From: an uncultured Oscillospiraceae bacterium
Lineage (GTDB): Bacteria; Bacillota; Clostridia; Oscillospirales; Oscillospiraceae
NCBI GenBank assembly: GCA_950097245.1
Contig: CATNCS010000018.1
Span: 1-37,618, forward strand
Direction of reading: 5' to 3'
Length of the DNA stretch: 37,618 nt
Shown here: piece by piece, positions 36,898-37,618 of the stretch
Layout of the letters: the number at the start of each line of letters is the position of its first letter
Numbering within the stretch: position 1 is the first letter of the stretch
Notes under the pieces: model-generated
What the model was told of the DNA's origin: nothing
What the model saw: the letters and a program-made list of their open reading frames with translations, nothing else
The model's database searches: none
Position numbers and translations under genes: made by a program

Positions 36898-37618
36898 ATG
36901 CCTATCACCGATCTGCTGGAGCGCAACAGCAAGCTGTACGGCGACGAGGTCGCCCTGGTGGAGATCAACCCCGAGGTCCGGGAGGAGCAGCGGGTCTCCT
37001 GGCAGGAGTATGAGCTGATTCAGCCCACCGGCGACGCCCCCTACCGCAGGGAGATCACCTGGTCCATCTTCGACGAGAAGGCCAACCGGGTGGCCAATAT
37101 GCTGCTGGGCCGGGGCATCCGGAAGGGCCAGAAGGTAGCCATCCTCATGATGAACTGCCTGGAGTGGCTGCCCATCTACTTCGGCATTCTGAAGACAGGG
37201 GCCATCGCCGTCCCCCTGAACTTCCGCTACACCTCCGACGAGATTGACTACTGCCTGAAGCTGGCGGACGCCGACGTGCTCTTCTTCGGCCCGGAGTTTA
37301 CCAGCCGCATGGAGCCCATCGTGCCCAAAATCACCCGGCAGATGCTGCTGTTCTTTGTGGGGGAGCACTGCCCCTCCTTCGCCGAGGACTACCTCCGCGC
37401 CACCGCCAACTGCTCCAGCCGCGCCCCCAAGGTGCTGGTGGACGACGAGGACGAGGCCGCGATTTACTACTCCTCCGGCACCACCGGCTTCCCCAAGGCC
37501 ATCCTCCTCAAACACACCGCCCTGATGCAGTCGGCCCGGATGGAGGCCATCCACCACGAGACCACCCATGACGACGTCTTCCTGTGCATTCCCCCCCTGT
37601 ACCACACCGGGGCCAAGA
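36898..37618 (+). CDS. AMP-dependent acyl-CoA synthetase, 3'-truncated by the window
   Basis: The first 240 residues of an adenylate-forming acyl/aryl-CoA ligase are seen; the gene runs off the window. The start ATG 36898 (MPITDLLERNSKLYGDEVALVE) follows AAAGGA. The family features are the N-terminal TWSIFDEKANRVANMLLGRGIRKGQKVAILMMNCLEWLPIYFGILKTGAIAVPLNFRY region (split here by motif: FDEKANRVANMLL, GAIAVPLNFRY) and the P-loop YYSSGTTGFPKAILLKH near residue 185. The chain length of its acid substrate cannot be told. It has its own promoter with a palindromic operator and diverges from yerC; proximity to ior/paaK suggests a linked acid-activation role, which is inference. Confidence 0.9.
   Translation, partial: MPITDLLERNSKLYGDEVALVEINPEVREEQRVSWQEYELIQPTGDAPYRREITWSIFDEKANRVANMLLGRGIRKGQKVAILMMNCLEWLPIYFGILKTGAIAVPLNFRYTSDEIDYCLKLADADVLFFGPEFTSRMEPIVPKITRQMLLFFVGEHCPSFAEDYLRATANCSSRAPKVLVDDEDEAAIYYSSGTTGFPKAILLKHTALMQSARMEAIHHETTHDDVFLCIPPLYHTGAK

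Noticed and set aside
1-37618. tRNA, rRNA, insertion sequence or prophage genes
   Set aside because: I scanned for T-loop sequences, CCA ends, transposase or integrase motifs and phage structural proteins and saw none.

Overview
The window is about 60% GC, with strong Shine-Dalgarno sites and intrinsic terminators. It carries a T-box-controlled thrS, a CIRCE-controlled clpB, a SpoVB-type flippase, QueT, XpaC and an indolepyruvate:ferredoxin oxidoreductase/PaaK cluster. This points to an anaerobic gut Firmicute of the Oscillospiraceae (Flavonifractor/Lawsonibacter/Intestinimonas-like); the genus is inference. I see no rRNA, tRNA, CRISPR array, transposase or phage structural gene.

Layout. 1-2991: end of an ABC permease, a HAD phosphatase and the thyA-folA dTMP operon. 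2993-7290: a secreted stalk-domain protein, a candidate RNA locus with opposed promoters, and a reverse-strand xpaC-MNT-HEPN operon. 7291-13248: a VanW-type cell-wall protein behind a WalR-like box, a DUF2461 protein, an orphan transcription unit without a long ORF, and clpB behind a perfect CIRCE operator. 13259-17124: T-box leader, thrS and a SpoVB-like flippase. 17067-18790: a mosaic in which the 3' ends of the flippase and MATE genes are duplicated around two cargo segments (an RNA plus a nuclease-like gene, and a GNAT gene). 18680-24087: MATE pump, ilvA, rpe, recR, and an AT-rich AbiD/AbiF-type HEPN gene with a small-RNA gene at its 3' end. 24124-28086: two small coiled proteins, sfsA, an EamA transporter, an HD hydrolase and queT. 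28256-31364: a two-component system. 31506-36682: an operon for oxidative decarboxylation of aryl pyruvates (iorA, iorB, a small unknown gene, paaK, a double-ACT protein) and a YerC/TrpR-like regulator. 36898-end: start of an acyl-CoA ligase.

Two palindromic repeat families fill many intergenic spaces. Family 1 (outer arms GTAGGGG...CCCCTAC) occurs at six loci; at three of them its outer GTAG supplies the TAG stop codon of the adjacent gene. Family 2 (about 130-145 bp, AAAGCCTCCCTT...AAGGGGGCCTTTTT) occurs at three gene ends in both orientations.

The most interesting content is three small defence or toxin-antitoxin-like modules set among housekeeping genes: HEPN/MNT (5071-5728), structured RNA plus nuclease-like protein (17159-17877), and an AbiF-type HEPN protein plus small RNA (23034-24087). 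Each is a single-locus cassette rather than part of a large island. The second sits in a hotspot whose duplicated flanks record how it arrived.
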